Notes under the pieces: model-generated | The model's database searches: none | The model's input: the letters and a program-made list of their open reading frames with translations, nothing else | What the model was told of the DNA's origin: nothing | Made by a program: the position numbers and the translations under genes | Source: Oryzias latipes | Lineage: Eukaryota > Chordata > Actinopteri > Beloniformes > Adrianichthyidae | DNA length: 64,000 nucleotides | Reading direction: 5' to 3' | NCBI RefSeq assembly: GCF_002234675.1 | Contig: NC_019864.2 | Coordinates: forward strand, 10,929,582 to 10,993,581 | In this document: positions 25,212 through 37,500 of the stretch, piece by piece | Layout of the letters: every line of letters begins with the position of its first letter | Numbering within the stretch: the stretch's first letter is position 1

Positions 25212-25703
25212 TCAGTTTGGTGTAACACAGATGGTATGGTGTCGGGTCTCAAGCAAACAGTCTGGCCTCTTATCAAAATGTGTTTCCACAAAATGTTTTG
25301 AACATAGCCAGACTGTATTGCTAGTTGGTAACCACAGTGTTCCATCTGGGTTAGCTCTTTTGATAGCTAAGGCCCACTTTGACCTCAAGTCTGAATCCAT
25401 TGGAAACCTGCAAGAAAAGTTCAGTCACTGAGTCAGAAATGATTAAATCTATATTACTATAATAGCCTAGTATGCTGTATACAGGTTTAGTAAAATAAAA
25501 TGTACATTTATGTCGACAGCAAATTATACGTACATCATGCAGCATGATGATAATAGCCCTGCAGCATCATGCATGTCAACATGCGTGCCATTAATGAAGC
25601 CCCTGCAGCATTAAAAGAAAAAAATTAAAATACTTACCTGTGAAATGATATACCTTCCTCCTTTCTCATTTCTCTGATTTTGGCAGTTGAAACCCAAACA
25701 ATG
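25212..25703 (-). pseudogene. THAP-domain gene fragment, frameshifted
   Basis: Exon 1 ends at 25638 with the donor AG|GTAAGTA and contains HCLGFNCQNQRNEKGG in one frame (the C-x4-C pair of a THAP finger) and GISFHR in the next frame, so a 1-base indel lies between. Exon 2 begins at 25407 after CTTTTCTTGCAG and reads [17 protein letters not shown], then WLP, then LCSKHF with the last Cys and His of the C2CH finger, ending in a stop near 25,212. The order C-x4-C, FP, W, P, CSxHF is the standard THAP pattern. The length covers the finger only; no DDE catalytic region was found. Confidence 0.75.
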
Positions 25704-26529
25704 AACTGGTATTATGCAAAAAATGTGTTCACATGCATGCACTGCAGTGGTAACTTGACCTCACCAAGATGGCAGTGCTCTCCTCTCATGAGGAACCACG
25801 GGATGTCTCCTCTAGCGATTTAACTCATTGGTTGAGGTAAGGGGTTGCAAGCTAACGGCACAGAGGGTAAACAAAGGGATTATGGGAAACAAAGTCAGGC
25901 TTACTCTGCATCAGCAGTCCCGGCCAAAAGTCAAAGGCAAAATTCTGATAATTACTATAGATCAAAAGATGATTGGAGTAGGACTTTAACTAAATTTACA
26001 TTTTTGAGTCTTAACTCTTAATGTAAAATAAAACAAGTATGATTTCTTTTTTAATATGGACGAGAGGTTGACAACTTCTTTTATGTGTCTGTGTGAGAAG
26101 AAATATTCAATTTTTTTCTCAGTTGATGTCAACTCTATTTGGTCAAATTAAAGGTAGGGTAGCAGCGGTCGGCAGGCAAACAGGGTTAGGAGTGAGGAGA
26201 TCATGTCCATATATAACGCTCTGTTAGGAAGGCAGAGTGGCACAAACAATACTTCGCACTAAACTGAGATCAATGCAGAGCTCAAGTGTGCTGTGGTTGA
26301 TTGAGTAAATGAGAGTGAGCTGCACAGCACTCAGGAAGTGTGGTTAGAACTCAGGAGGTGGTTCCCGCTGGTGACCGGAGGGGGACAAAGTTCTTACTTC
26401 TGAAAGAGTCCCCTACCTCCAGAAGTGAGGGGCCCTCCGACTCAAAGGTAAAGCCTGAAGTCTGGGAGCTGGTCTGTTCGGTTAGCATCAGTGGAATTCG
26501 CTGATAAGGGAGGGGTCACTGTGACCTGG

Positions 26530-28784
26530 GAGCAACCCGCCCTAATGGCTATGTCACACTTCCGCCATATCTGTACATGCTGTAAAAATAAAAACATCTC
26601 GAGATCACTAACAGTTCGTTAGCCTCATTGCATAATTGCCACAGTCACATTTTAAGAAAAATTTCAAAAGCAGGAATAATCACACTTTTTGGAAATTAGG
26701 TTCTAATAATTTTGTTGTGCACTGCATAATTACAATGACAGAATCAGATTCTGATTTTTATCCTTTAGTAAATATTAAAATTTGCCCAACAATATAACTG
26801 AGGCATTCATGCCATGAGGCTAATGAATGTATTTTTTTGGGGAGGAGGAGTTTTTTTGTAGAGGGGTCAGTGACCAGATCTGTACCTGCTTTAAAAAATA
26901 ACATCTCGAGATCACTAACAGTTCGTTAGCCTAATTGCATAATTGCCACAGTCACATTTGAAAAAAATTTGAAAAGTAGGAATAATCACACTTTTTGGAA
27001 ATGAGGTTGTGAAAATCTTTTGTGCTTTGCATTATCACAATAAAAGAATCGGATTCTGATTTTCATTCTGGGGTAAATATTAAAATTTGGCCAGCAATAT
27101 AACTTAGGAATTCATGCCATGAGGCTAACGAATGTGTTTGGTTTTTTTTGGGGTGGGAGTGGTTTCTTGAAGAGGGACCAGTGACGATCAGTTGACAGAG
27201 AAGGCATGCCCCCTCCCCCCTTTAATACTCCCCCCGGCCCTCCACCACCCGCTCCAATGTCTTCGACACATTTCTGGCATATCTTTACCTGCTTTAAAAA
27301 AACATATCTCGAGATCACTAACAGTTCGTTAGCCTCATTGCATCATTGCCACAGTCACATTTAAGAAAATGTTTAAAAGCAGGAATAGTCATACTTTTTT
27401 GGAAATTAGGTTGTAATAATTATGTTGTGCCTTGCATAATGACAATAAAATAATCAGATTCTGATTTTAATCCGTTGGTAAATATTAAAATGTGGCCAAC
27501 AATTTGTCTTAGGCATTCATGCCATGAGGCTAACAAATGGTTTATTTGGGGGGCGGGGGTGTTGAAGAGGGGCCAGTCACCAACTTTTGACAGAGAAGGC
27601 ATGGCCACCCCTTAACTCCCATCCTTACAATCCCCCTTCGCCCTCCACCACCCGCCCTACTGGCTACGACACATTTCCGGCATATATGTACCTGCTTTAA
27701 AAAAACATCTCAAGATCACTAACAGTTCGTTAGCCTCATTGCATAATTGCCACAGTCAAATTTAAGAAAATTTTTAAAAGCAGGAATAATTCAACATTTT
27801 TGGAAATCAGGTTCTAATAATTTTGCTATGCATTGCATCTTTACAATAAAAAAAACGGATGCCTATTTTTATCCTTGGCTAAATATTAAAACAATGCAAC
27901 TCAGGCATTTATGCCATGAGGCTAACGAATGTTTTTATTTAGTGGGGAGGAGTTTTTTAAAGAGGAGCCAGTGACCAACAATCAACAGAGAAGGTATGGC
28001 CCCCCCAAACACCCACCCTCCCTTGGCCCTCCACCACCCGCCCTAATGGCTATGTCACATTTCACCCATATCTGTACCTGCTTTAAAAAATACATGTCTT
28101 GAAATCACTAACAGTTCGTTAGCCTCATTGCATAATTGCCACAGTCACATTTAAGAAAATGTTTAAAAGCAGGATTAGGTTGTAATAATTATGTTGTGCA
28201 GTGCATAATTACAATAAAATAATCAGATTCTGATTTTAATCCGTTGGTAAATATAAAAATTTGACCAACAAAGTAACTCGGGCATTCATGCCATGAGGCT
28301 AACGAATGGTTTATCTGGGGGGAGGTGGGGGTGAAAAGGGGCCAGTAACCAACAATCGACAGAAAAGGTATGGCCCCCCACTTAACCCCCAACCCCCTTG
28401 GCCCTCCACCACTACCCTTATGGCTACGAAACATTTCCGCCATATCTGTACATGCTTTAAAAAAAACACATCTCAAGATCACTAACAGTTTGTTAGCCTC
28501 AAAGCATAATTGCCACAGTCACATTTGAGAAAATGTTTAACAGCATGAATAACAAAATTTTTGGAAATTAGGTTTTAAAAATTTTGTTGTGCAGTGCATC
28601 TTTACAATAAAAGAATCAGATTCTGATTTTTATCCTGGGGTAAATATTAAAATTTGGCCAACACTATAACTAAGGCATTCGTGCCATGAGGCTAGCGAAT
28701 GTGGGGTTTTTTTGGGGGGGGGAGTTTTTTTGTACAGGGGCCAGTGACCAACAGTTGACAAAGAAAGGCAGGCGGGCAGGCGGC
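26530..28784. repeat. Satellite array, about six ~0.3-0.4-kb units
   Basis: The landmark CACTAACAGTTCGTTAGCC recurs near 26,609, 26,916, 27,319, 27,720, 28,109 and 28,483, giving spacings of about 307, 403, 401, 389 and 374 bp. Each unit also has a CATGAGGCTAACGAATG box, a G-run followed by GGGCCAGTGACCAAC, a C-rich stretch ending CCTCCACCACCCGCCC, and a tail with CAATAAAA then AATCAGATTCTGATTTT, a small palindrome. Units are diverged from each other. No function can be assigned. Confidence 0.85.
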
Positions 28785-31700
28785 CCGGGTGTAGAGTCTG
28801 GCAGTTCGGGTGTAGAGTCTGGGGCAGAAGGCTTGGGGTCAGAGTTTGGGGCAGGCGGTTCGGTCTCAGAGTCTGGGGAAGGCGGCTGGGTCTCAGAGTC
28901 TGAGGCAGGCAGTTCGGGCTCGGAGTCTGGGGCAAGCTGTTTGGGCTCGGAGATTGGGGAGTACAGTCTGGGGAAGGCGGCTCCGGTGTAGTGTCTTGGG
29001 CAGGAAGGTCGGGCACAGAGTCTGGGGTACGCGACTCGGATGTAGAGTAAGGGGCAGGCGGATCGGGCTCAGAGTCTGGGGCAAGCTGCTGGGGTGTAGA
29101 ATCGGGGGCAGGGGGCTAGGGCTTAGAGTCATTGAAAGAAGGTTCAGGCTTAGAGTCTGGGGCAGGCGGCTGGGAAGTAGAGTCTGGGACAAGCGGCTCC
29201 GATGAAGAGTCTTGAACAGGCAGCTCCGGTGAAGAGTCTGGGGCACGCGGCTGTGGTGTAGAATCTGGGGCATGCGGCTCCAGTGAAGATTCTGGGGCAG
29301 GCGGCTCCGGTGAAGAGTCTGGGGCAGGCAGCTCATGCGTAGAATCTGGGGCAGGCGGCTCTGCTGAAGAGTCTGGGGCAGGTGGCAGGGGTGTAGAATC
29401 TGGGGAATGCGGCTCCGGTGAAGAGTCTGGGGCAGGCGGCTCCGATGAAGAGGCTTGGGCAGGCAGCTCTGGTGAAGAGTCTGGGGCAGGAGGCTCCGAT
29501 GTAAAGTCTGGGAAAGGCAGCTGGGGTGTAGAGTCAGTGGAAGGCGGCTCGGGTGTAGGGTCTTGGGCAGGCGGCTGAGGTGTGGAATTTTGGGCATGCG
29601 GCTCGGGCTTGGAGTCTGTGACAGGCGGCTGGGGTGTAAATACAGGGACAGGCGGATGGGGTGAAAAGTCTGGGAAATGGGGCTCGCATATAGAGTCTGT
29701 GGCAGGCGGTCCAGGCTTAGACTCTGGGGCAGGCGATTGGGGATCAGAGTCTGTGGCAGGCGATTGGGGATCAGAGTCTGTGGCAGGCGGTTCGGGCTGA
29801 GAGTCTGGGGCAGGCGTTTGGGGTTTAGAGTCTGGGGCAGGATGTTTGGGCTGAGAGTCTAGGGCAGGCTGGAGTGTAGAGTCTGCGGCAGGAGGTTTGG
29901 GCTGAGAGTATAGGGCAGGCTGGGGTGTAGAGTCTTAGGCAGGCTGGGATGTAAATACTGGGGCAGGCGGATGGGGTGTAGAGTCTGGGGAAGGCGGCTC
30001 ACATTAAGGGTCTGGGGCAGTGGGCTAGAGCTGAGAGTATGTGTCAGGCAGTTTAGGCTTAGACTCTGGGGTAGACGTCTGGGGATCAGAGTCTGTGGTT
30101 GGCGGCTGGGGCTGAGAGTCTGGGGCAGCCGGTTGGGGTTTAGAGTCTGGGGCAGCCGGCTGGGGTGTAGAGTCTGGGGCAGGCGGCTCGGGGTAGAGTC
30201 TAGGGCAGAGGGGTTCAGAGTCTGGGGCAGGCTGGGGTATAGAGACTGGGGCAGGCGGATGGGGTGTAGAGTCTGGGGCAGGCGGGTACAGAGTCTGGGG
30301 CTGGCGGCTCGCATAAAGGGCCTGGGGCAAGGGGCTAGGGCTTAGAGTCTCTGGCAGGGGGATCAGGCTTAGAGTCTTAGGCAGACGGCTCGGGCTCAGA
30401 GTCTGTGGCAGGGGACTGGGGTGTAGAGTCTGGGGCAGGCGTCTCCTCTGTAGAATCTGGGGCATGCGGCTTCAGTAAAGAGTCTGGGGCAGGCGGCTCA
30501 GATGAAGTGTCTTGGGCAGGCGGCTCCGGTGAAGAGTCTGGGGCAGGAAGCTCCGGTGTAGAGTCTGGGGAAGGCGGTTCCGGTGTAGAGTCTGGGGAAA
30601 GCAGCTGGGTTGTAGAGTCTGGGGCAGGCGGCTCCGGGGAAAAGTCTTGGGAAGGCGGCTGGGGTGTAGAGTCAGGGGAAGGCGGTATGGGTATTGAGTC
30701 TGGGGAGGGCGGCTCCGGTGAAGAGTCAGTGGAAAGCGGCTCTGGTGATGATTCAGGGGCAGACGGCTCTGGTGTAGAATATGGGGCAGGCGGCTCCGGT
30801 GACGAGTTTGGGGCAGGAAGCTCCGGTGTAGAGTCTGGGGAAGGTGGCTCCGGTGTAGAGTCTTGGGCAGGCGGCTCCGGTGAAAAGTCTGGGGAAGGTG
30901 GCTGGGGTGAAGAGTCTGTGGAAAGCGGCTGGGGTGTAAAGTCTGGGGGAAGTGGCTGGGGTGTAGAGTCTGGGGCAGGGGACTGGGGTGTAGAGTCTGG
31001 GGCAGGAAGCTCTTTTGTAGAATCTGGGACATGCGGCTCCGGTAAAAAGTCTTGGGCAGGCGGCTCCGGTGACGATTCTGGGGCAGGAAGCTCCGGTGTA
31101 GAGTCTGGGGAAGGTGGCTCCGGTGTAGAGTCTGGGGAAGGCAGCTGGGGTGTAAAGTCTTGGGCAGGCAGCTCCGGTGAAAAGTCTGGGGAAGGCGGCT
31201 GGGGTGTAGAGTCAGGGGAAGGTGGTATTGGGGTAGAGTCTGGGGAAGGCGGCTCCGGTGAAGAGTCTGGGGCAAGCGGATGTGGTGTAGAGTCTGGGGC
31301 AGGCGGTACCAGTGAAGAGTCTGGGGAAAGCGGCTTGGGTGTAGAGTCTGGGGAAGGCCGCTCAGGTGTAGAGTCTGGGGCAGGCGGCTGGGTGTAGGAT
31401 CTGGGGCATGCGGCTCCGGTGAAGAGTCTGGGGCATGCTGCTCCGGAGAAGAGTCTTGTGCAGTCGTCTCCGGTGAAGAGTCTGGGGCAGGAGGCTCCGA
31501 TGTAGAGCCTGGGATAGGCAGCTGGGGTGTAGAGTCAGTGGAAGGCGGTATTGGTGTAGAGTCTGGGGCAGGCGGTTGGGGTGTAGAATATTGGGCAGAC
31601 GGCTCGGGCTCGGAGTCTGGGACAGGCGGTTCTTGCTCGGAGACTGGGGCAGGTGGCTGGGGTGTAAATACAGGGACAGGCGGATGGGGTGAAGAGTCTT

Positions 31701-34395
31701 GGGCAGGCGGCTTGCATAAAGGGTCTGGGGCAGGCAGTTCAGACATAGACTCTGGGGCAGGCGGCTTGGGATCAGAGTCTGGGGCAGGCCGCTCAGGCTC
31801 AGAGCCTGGGGCAGGCAGTTTGGGCTGAGAGTCTGGGGCAGGAGGTTTGGGCTGAGAGTCTAGGGCAGGTTGGGGTGTAGAGTCTTGGGCGGGCTGGGGT
31901 GTAAATACTAGGGCAGGCGGATGGGGTGTAGAATCTGGGGCAGGCGGCTCCGGTGAAGAGTCTGGGGCAGGCGGCTCCGATGAAGAGTCTTGGGCATGCG
32001 GATCCGGTGAAGAGTCTCGGGCAGGCGGCTCCGGTGAAGAGTCTGGGGCAGGCAGCTCATGTGTAGAAATCTGAGGCAGGCGTCTCTGTTGAAGAGACTG
32101 TGGCAGGCGGTTGGGGTTTAGAGTCTGGGGCAGCCGGCTGGGGTGTAGAGTCTGGGGCAGGCGGCTCGGGGTAGAGTCTAGGGCAGAGGGGTTCAGAGTC
32201 TGGGGCAGGCTGGGGTATAGAGACTGGGGCAGGCGGATGGGGTGTAGAGTCTGGGGCAGGCGGGTACAGAGTCTGGGGCTGGCGGCTCGCATAAAGGGCC
32301 TGGGGCAAGGGGCTAGGGCTTAGAGTCTCTGGCAGGGGGATCAGGCTTAGAGTCTTAGGCAGACGGCTCGGGCTCAGAGTCTGTGGCAGGGGACTGGGGT
32401 GTAGAGTCTGGGGCAGGCGTCTCCTCTGTAGAATCTGGGGCATGCGGCTTCAGTAAAGAGTCTGGGGCAGGCGGCTCAGATGAAGTGTCTTGGGCAGGCG
32501 GCTCCGGTGAAGAGTCTGGGGCAGGAAGCTCCGGTGTAGAGTCTGGGGAAGGCGGTTCCGGTGTAGAGTCTGGGGAAAGCAGCTGGGTTGTAGAGTCTGG
32601 GGCAGGCGGCTCCGGGGAAAAGTCTTGGGAAGGCGGCTGGGGTGTAGAGTCAGGGGAAGGCGGTATGGGTATTGAGTCTGGGGAGGGCGGCTCCGGTGAA
32701 GAGTCAGTGGAAAGCGGCTCTGGTGATGATTCAGGGGCAGACGGCTCTGGTGTAGAATATGGGGCAGGCGGCTCCGGTGACGAGTTTGGGGCAGGAAGCT
32801 CCGGTGTAGAGTCTGGGGAAGGTGGCTCCGGTGTAGAGTCTTGGGCAGGCGGCTCCGGTGAAAAGTCTGGGGAAGGTGGCTGGGGTGAAGAGTCTGTGGA
32901 AAGCGGCTGGGGTGTAAAGTCTGGGGGAAGTGGCTGGGGTGTAGAGTCTGGGGCAGGGGACTGGGGTGTAGAGTCTGGGGCAGGAAGCTCTTTTGTAGAA
33001 TCTGGGACATGCGGCTCCGGTAAAAAGTCTTGGGCAGGCGGCTCCGGTGACGATTCTGGGGCAGGAAGCTCCGGTGTAGAGTCTGGGGAAGGTGGCTCCG
33101 GTGTAGAGTCTGGGGAAGGCAGCTGGGGTGTAAAGTCTTGGGCAGGCAGCTCCGGTGAAAAGTCTGGGGAAGGCGGCTGGGGTGTAGAGTCAGGGGAAGG
33201 TGGTATTGGGGTAGAGTCTGGGGAAGGCGGCTCCGGTGAAGAGTCTGGGGCAAGCGGATGTGGTGTAGAGTCTGGGGCAGGCGGTACCAGTGAAGAGTCT
33301 GGGGAAAGCGGCTTGGGTGTAGAGTCTGGGGAAGGCCGCTCAGGTGTAGAGTCTGGGGCAGGCGGCTGGGTGTAGGATCTGGGGCATGCGGCTCCGGTGA
33401 AGAGTCTGGGGCATGCTGCTCCGGAGAAGAGTCTTGTGCAGTCGTCTCCGGTGAAGAGTCTGGGGCAGGAGGCTCCGATGTAGAGCCTGGGATAGGCAGC
33501 TGGGGTGTAGAGTCAGTGGAAGGCGGTATTGGTGTAGAGTCTGGGGCAGGCGGTTGGGGTGTAGAATATTGGGCAGACGGCTCGGGCTCGGAGTCTGGGA
33601 CAGGCGGTTCTTGCTCGGAGACTGGGGCAGGTGGCTGGGGTGTAAATACAGGGACAGGCGGATGGGGTGAAGAGTCTTGGGCAGGCGGCTTGCATAAAGG
33701 GTCTGGGGCAGGCAGTTCAGACATAGACTCTGGGGCAGGCGGCTTGGGATCAGAGTCTGGGGCAGGCCGCTCAGGCTCAGAGCCTGGGGCAGGCAGTTTG
33801 GGCTGAGAGTCTGGGGCAGGAGGTTTGGGCTGAGAGTCTAGGGCAGGTTGGGGTGTAGAGTCTTGGGCGGGCTGGGGTGTAAATACTAGGGCAGGCGGAT
33901 GGGGTGTAGAATCTGGGGCAGGCGGCTCCGGTGAAGAGTCTGGGGCAGGCGGCTCCGATGAAGAGTCTTGGGCATGCGGATCCGGTGAAGAGTCTCGGGC
34001 AGGCGGCTCCGGTGAAGAGTCTGGGGCAGGCAGCTCATGTGTAGAAATCTGAGGCAGGCGTCTCTGTTGAAGAGACTGTGGCAGGCGGCGGGTGTGTAGA
34101 ATCTGGGGCATGCGGTTCCGGTGAGGAGTCTGGGGCAGGTGTCTCCAGTGAAGATTCTGGGGCAGACGGCTCCGATGAAGAGGGTTGGGCAGGCAGCTCC
34201 GGTGAAGAGTCTGTGGCATGCGGCTCCGATATAGAGTCTGGGAAAGGCAGCTTGGGTGTAGAGTCAGTGGAAAGGCCGCTCGGGTGTAGAGTCTGGGGCA
34301 GGCGGCTGGGGTGTAGAATCTTGTTTAGGCGGCTCGGGCTTGGAGTCTGGGACAGGCGGCTGGGGTGTAAATACAGGGACAGGCGGATGGGGTGT
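28785..34395. repeat. 27-bp minisatellite array, about 5.6 kb
   Basis: Tandem units such as GGTGAAGAGTCTGGGGCAGG-CGGCTCC, 27 bp, with many single-base variants and occasional length changes; roughly 200 units. Because 27 is a multiple of 3 and the unit has few stops, long ORFs appear in several frames on both strands (GSGVESGAGG on +; PAPDSSPEPPAPDS or RLPQTLHRS on -). No start context, splice pattern or domain supports any of them as a gene. The - strand Pro-rich frame could be read as a low-complexity protein, but equally long alternative frames argue against it. Confidence 0.9.
30130..34088. repeat. Perfect 1,978-bp tandem duplication within the minisatellite
   Basis: Sequence 30,130-32,107 is repeated at 32,108-34,085. 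All translated stretches checked in both copies (330, 96 and 60 residues among others) are identical, and the offset is always 1,978. Identity stops at 30,129 on the left and 34,089 on the right. 1,978 is not a multiple of 27. Confidence 0.9.
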
Positions 34396-34520
34396 TGCTG
34401 TAATAATGTAAAAAGCAAACAAATTAAATAAACTGTTCACTCTAAAATAAAATACAGTTACATAGGGCAACATGGTGGAGTATGCAGGTAGCTTGCACAA
34501 AGCCAACAGTTCTTCATTCT

Positions 34521-37500
34521 TTAGCAGTTCTTCTGGAGGAAGATCAACATATCAGCTTTCTCTGGCAGTAGTCGGGACCTCTCCTGGCTTATAGTGTTCC
34601 CTGCAGTTGAGAACACCCTCTCAGAAGGGGTGGAAGAAGCTTGGGTACAGAGGTAACCTGTTGCAATGATAAAGAGGAGAGGAAGAGTATATTTTTTTCC
34701 CACCACCACATTACTGGATCTTCAGCCATAGAGGTGGCAGGCAGGCTTTTGTAAAGGTCAACATCTAGTTCCACACGCTGTGTGAGGGACAAGGTGCTCT
34801 GCTGGATTCTTGACCTCAGCTCTCTTTCCTCCTCCGCAAACAGCTCCTCCAAGGCACTCTTTTGCTTTAAACAGTGATTGAGGTGGGTCCACCTCCAAAT
34901 CCTCTACTTCCCCATCTTCAGATTCCTCTTTATGTTGCTGATGTGCTGCCGCTGAGCTTACCTGTTTCGGCTCCCCTGACATCCCTGCTGGTGTTGCTGC
35001 TCCTGTCGCATGATCGACAGCTGCCTTCCTCATTGCTGTGGCCTCATGCAGGAAATCTTGGACGGCGTTGTCCTGGTAGCGGTCACTGAGGTTTTCTTTG
35101 ATGGCTGTCACAAATGATGTGTCTTCATGCTTTACAATGAAGTGCTGCTCTAATTTACTTAGGATGGGTATGATTTGTCCACACATGGAATTATTTTCCC
35201 CTGACACACACAGTGTGGAGGAGTACAGGATCTTCATGAGCTGGACAAACTCCTCAGCCTTGTGGAAATCATCATCCCTCAGTCGGTCCAGGTTGTCCTT
35301 GCCCTCCACAGTCGTGGATCCAAGACTGCTGCCTGAATTGCTGGATATTGCTCCATGAATCGCTCTATCATTAAATAAAGAGAGTTCCATCTAGTCTTGA
35401 CGTCCAGAATAAGTGAGTGCCGCTTACATCCTGAAACTACCAAAACAGCATAAATTAAGCACACTATTCAATATTCAATTAAAAAGGCTGTAAAATTTGG
35501 GAATTTCTAAATAATAATTTATTGGTAAAAAATGGCTTCTTACCAAACAGCTGCTGCTTTTCCACCAATACCTTGTTGGCCATCCAGGACCTCATAAACC
35601 ACACAAGCACTGATCAAACTTGGGCAGCCTATTTTATCCACAGAAGCAATTGTGTATATTTTCTGTGCTGCCAGATTAAGCGTGTGTGCAACGAATCCTA
35701 TTTTTAGGATGCCAAGCCTCCTGATGGAAAAGTCCAGATTACCAGCATTGTCAACCGTAATGGCACAAACCTTGCCCAGCTCTATTTGAAACTCTTTCAG
35801 AATGTAAGAGATCTCCTCTGCCAGTACTTCACCAGTTTGAGATAGGTAGAATGCCCTGGTGTAAAGGACCCCCTGCTTGTGCCTGCCCTGACTTGTATGG
35901 TGCACCGTCACAGTGAGATAGGGGTCTTGGCTGAGGCTAGTCCACCCACCTGATGGTATGGCCAACTTTGGTACATCCTTGAGCTCAGCAATCAATTTGG
36001 CCTTTTCTACATCATACCAGGACGGAATTAGCGTGTCACTGAAGTAACTCATGGAGGGAGGGTTGTATTTAAGATTGAGTGCCTTGCCCATATTCCTACA
36101 GTAAAAAAAAAAAAAAACATTTATTACTGAATTATTATTGAATTTTGTGTTTGTGGATTGATGTGTCAAACTTACTTAATTTCATACTACTATATCCTAA
36201 ACAAAGTACAACTGAATATACTGACCAATATTTACCTGAAGCCATTTGACCCCATTGTTGCAAAGGAGAGTGGAACTTTCACTATGAACTTGGTCACAGC
36301 TTGGTGGAACTCCTTCACACTCTCCTCGTTCCTTCTGTCACTAGCTGCTAGGATGAAGGGGTTTATTTGTGCTCGTTTTGGAACAGCACCAGTGGTGGTA
36401 GTAGATGGAGGACTATGGAGAGAAATTAGACTCAGTCAGATTTGTGCGTGCGTAATTCTTGATTTGTGCGTAAATTAGGATTTGTGTATGCATATTCTTG
36501 CTTTGTGCGTGCGTAAATTAGGATTTGTGCATAAATTTGGAATTGTGCGTGATTTGTTACTCACATAATACGTTTTGTGTATAAGTTAAAAAAATATAAA
36601 ATGAAAAAATACAAAATGCAATTTACGTATGCACAAATTAAGATTACAACAGCTTGAAACTACTTACACACACACATCTTTAAAAAACACGCACGAATCC
36701 CTTGTTACGCACACACAAAGCCAAAGTTACGCACGGATCTACCGTGAGACTGTTTTCACGTCTCACAAATCCGTCCGTAAGTGCTGCGTTTAAATACCAG
36801 TGGAATGCTCGGTCATTAGAATTTTCCTATCAGCCTTCCCTTCTAAACGTATCCAGACAATGACTCAATCAATACATGAAGACAGTAGATGTTAGTGTTG
36901 AACATAGAGGCTACTTACTTCGGGGGGCTGACCACCGAGATGGACCGCCATTCTTCCCGTGACTCTCTCAGTCTGACTGCCTTTGATTTTTCAAAGGCAG
37001 TGCCCCCTACTGGTCGTTCCTGTTATGCATTTTGTATCAATCCGGTGTCTCGAAGAATAATATACTTTTAATATATATATTAGCGTTTAAAAGTGAACGT
37101 CATATTCTCAGATAATAATTTTTATTTTCCTTTAAAGTTTTTTAAGCCCTGGTACACCCACTGAAGGAAATACGTTTAGAAGGGAAGGCTGATAGGAAAA
37201 TTCTAATGACCGAGCATTCCACTGGTATTTAAACGCAGCACTTACGGACGAATTTGTGAGACGTGAAAACAGTCTCACGGTAGATCCGTGCGTAACTTTG
37301 GCTTTGTGTGTGCGTAACAAGGGATTCGTGCGTGTTTTTTAAAGATGTGTGTGTGTAAGTAGTTTCAAGCTGTTGTAATCTTAATTTGTGCATACGTAAA
37401 TTGCATTTTGTATTTTTTCATTTTATATTTTTTTAACTTATACACAAAACGTATTATGTGAGCAACAAATCACGCACAATTCCAAATTTATGCACAAATC

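Noticed and set aside
30405..31397. 330-codon Gly/Ser-rich + strand frame, duplicated at 32,383-33,375
   Set aside because: Same minisatellite artefact on the opposite strand; its perfect duplicate reflects the 1,978-bp repeat, not two genes.
30472..32292. 606-codon Pro-rich - strand open frame (and its copy at 32,450-34,219)
   Set aside because: It lies wholly inside the 27-bp minisatellite. Other frames are equally open, the repeat length is a multiple of 3, and no domain or splice structure supports it.
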